A program made the position numbers and the translations under genes. This document shows positions 62,786 to 64,000 of a DNA stretch of 64,000 nucleotides, one piece after another. Each line of letters opens with the position of its first letter. Positions within the stretch are counted from its first letter, which is position 1. The DNA comes from Chionoecetes opilio (Eukaryota > Arthropoda > Malacostraca > Decapoda > Majidae), in contig JACEEZ010026211.1 in NCBI GenBank assembly GCA_016584305.1, positions 62,001-126,000 on the forward strand, given 5' to 3'. A model generated the notes under the pieces. The model did no database searches. It had not been told where the DNA came from and was given only the letters and a program-made list of their open reading frames with translations.

Positions 62786-63080
62786 AGTAATTTTCGCGCC
62801 CCGCCCAACAGCCCCCCCGGCAACAGGTCAATCGCGGACCACCTCCTATATAGTCATTTCGCCCAAGGTTACTGACTGGTTCATTCCATTTGCTGCCTGA
62901 GGAAGATATAAGTTTATCCTGACTCCGGCTCCATCGGCACGTGTGGGCGAATTGATTTTAGAGTGGGTGCAAATGACTCTTCAATGTGGGTCGAATGTCT
63001 TTCGGTCATCGCATTGACTCGTCATGGTGGGCGAAATGTCTTGTGGGCGAATTGACGTGTTGGCGAAAATGACCGGTACC

Positions 63081-64000
63081 GATACAGTTAGTATTATTTT
63101 GGGCAAGGGGAGGTCATTTATAGGACTTTAGTGGCGGCCTGGGTTGAAAGGGGAATGGTTAAAAGGGGTAACCTCTCCCACTTTATAATTACGTTAGAGT
63201 TATTTGAAGGGATTTGTGAAGGCTTGATAATATCTTGATAGGTCTTGATAATTGATAATTTTATTTTTTTCTTGATATCATGTTTACTAAACCAACCAAC
63301 CCCACCTCATAACTAACCTAACCTAGTCTGATTTAACCCAACTTAGACGACTAAACCAACTCACCTCGTAACTAAACTAACCTAATCTGATTTGAACCTA
63401 CTTCACCGCTTATTGGCTGGAAATAACGGTAGATTTTCGGTAGTACTACATGAACTCATTATTATTCATTGTACCATGAGGACATGGGTTCAAAATACTC
63501 AAATTAAGAAATCTAACAACACGTGATGTAGGTAAACCTAAGACTTTTGAAACCCACTACCATCTAATTAACCCCCCACACCATTTTAGGGGTGGGTATT
63601 ATTATGGGACACCATTATCCCAGTAACTAGACATTACCTGGAACTGTCATCCGATAGGAATTCTCACGCCGACGTTCCTATGGGTGGTTTTTCGTCGGCG
63701 AGTGTTCCTATTTTAAACCGTGTTTTGCTGAATTCAGGGATTAAATACCACTGAATAGCCTGACAGTGTAGGTTAGGTTAGGTTGGCCAGTTGACTATAT
63801 GTCTAGGTTAGGTTAGTGAATTGAGCGGGGGTGATTCCCCCCCAGCTCACAACCGAAAAATTACCGCTTGACTATTACAGATAGATGGGTTAGGTTGAAA
63901 TGAAGCCCCTGCATTCTAGTGATCTTTATGTGCTTTAACCCCACAATTTCAGTGGTCGTGAACTTGCCTAAACTAAATCTCACTACCAACCAGCTTCCTC
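63081..64000. repeat. AACCT/TTAGG-rich flank
   Basis: Degenerate AACCTAACCTA tracts at 63,290-63,400 and TTAGGTTAGGTTGG at 63,768-63,785 and 63,804-63,815. No gene seen. Confidence 0.6.

Larger units (their letters stand above)
60369..63080. mobile_element. TIR element built of CATTTCGCCCAC words
   Basis: GGTATCCGGTCATTTCGCCC at left and ...GCGAAAATGACCGGTACC at right are inverted. The left end has four to five ~22-bp units (TTCGCCCACACTATGGAGTC, 60,390-60,490); the right end has degenerate GTGGGCGAA(T/A) words (62,940-63,065). An RTE LINE fills the middle. No transposase; superfamily unknown. Confidence 0.7.

Overview
The window looks like repeat-dominated intergenic or heterochromatin-like DNA from an arthropod, most probably a decapod crustacean. 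The reasons are TTAGG/CCTAA-type (AACCT)n tracts, tRNA-derived SINEs, huge CA and CCCCTTACACACAACAA arrays, RTE- and Jockey-like LINEs, Gypsy pol fragments and many TA-targeting Tigger/pogo-like DNA elements. The decapod placement is inferred from repeat style; I see no host marker gene. I found no convincing single-copy host gene. Nearly every coding segment is a piece of a transposable element, usually frameshifted or 5'-truncated.

Layout. 1-4.8 kb: decayed Jockey-like LINEs, one split by a minus-strand RTE-like LINE. 4.9-6.75 kb: Gypsy pol (RNase H, integrase). 6.78-7.67 kb: broken gene with PIN/FEN-like acidic motifs and a tesmin-type CXC tail. 7.7-9.7 kb: microsatellite, unassigned sequence and a 583-N gap. 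9.7-15 kb: nested TIR elements, SINEs and a hAT MITE. 14.4-21.0 kb: one segment present twice around a single N (probable unmerged contig overlap). 16.8-26.65 kb: a Tigger-like element holding an I/Jockey-type LINE on the minus strand. 27.24-36.26 kb: a hAT element with a perfect 8-bp target duplication, holding a Gypsy-type LTR element (two 0.9 kb LTRs, one long open frame) and several smaller elements. 36.6-37.6 kb: RTE fragment. 38-41 kb: MITEs and Jockey tails. 41.3-52.76 kb: two adjacent piggyBac-like TTAA elements sharing one TTAA; each carries the same short ORF followed by a different giant tandem array, and the first is further interrupted by a Tigger element, a SINE and a 4.7 kb Harbinger-like insertion. 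53-55 kb: hAT remnant between inverted arms. 55.5-58.9 kb: a three-level nest (TIR element, hAT, TIR element). 60.4-63.1 kb: an element built of CATTTCGCCCAC words, invaded by an RTE LINE. 63-64 kb: AACCT-rich tail.

The recurring theme is a group of TA-targeting elements whose termini are each built from a family-specific short word (ATAACTCGG, TTAACGGA, ATACGAGA, CGAGTTTCGCG and others), while several share internal sequence. Much of 1-4 kb, 19.3-25.5 kb and 49.0-50.0 kb shows dense indels and homopolymer runs like poorly polished reads, so broken frames there should not be over-read.
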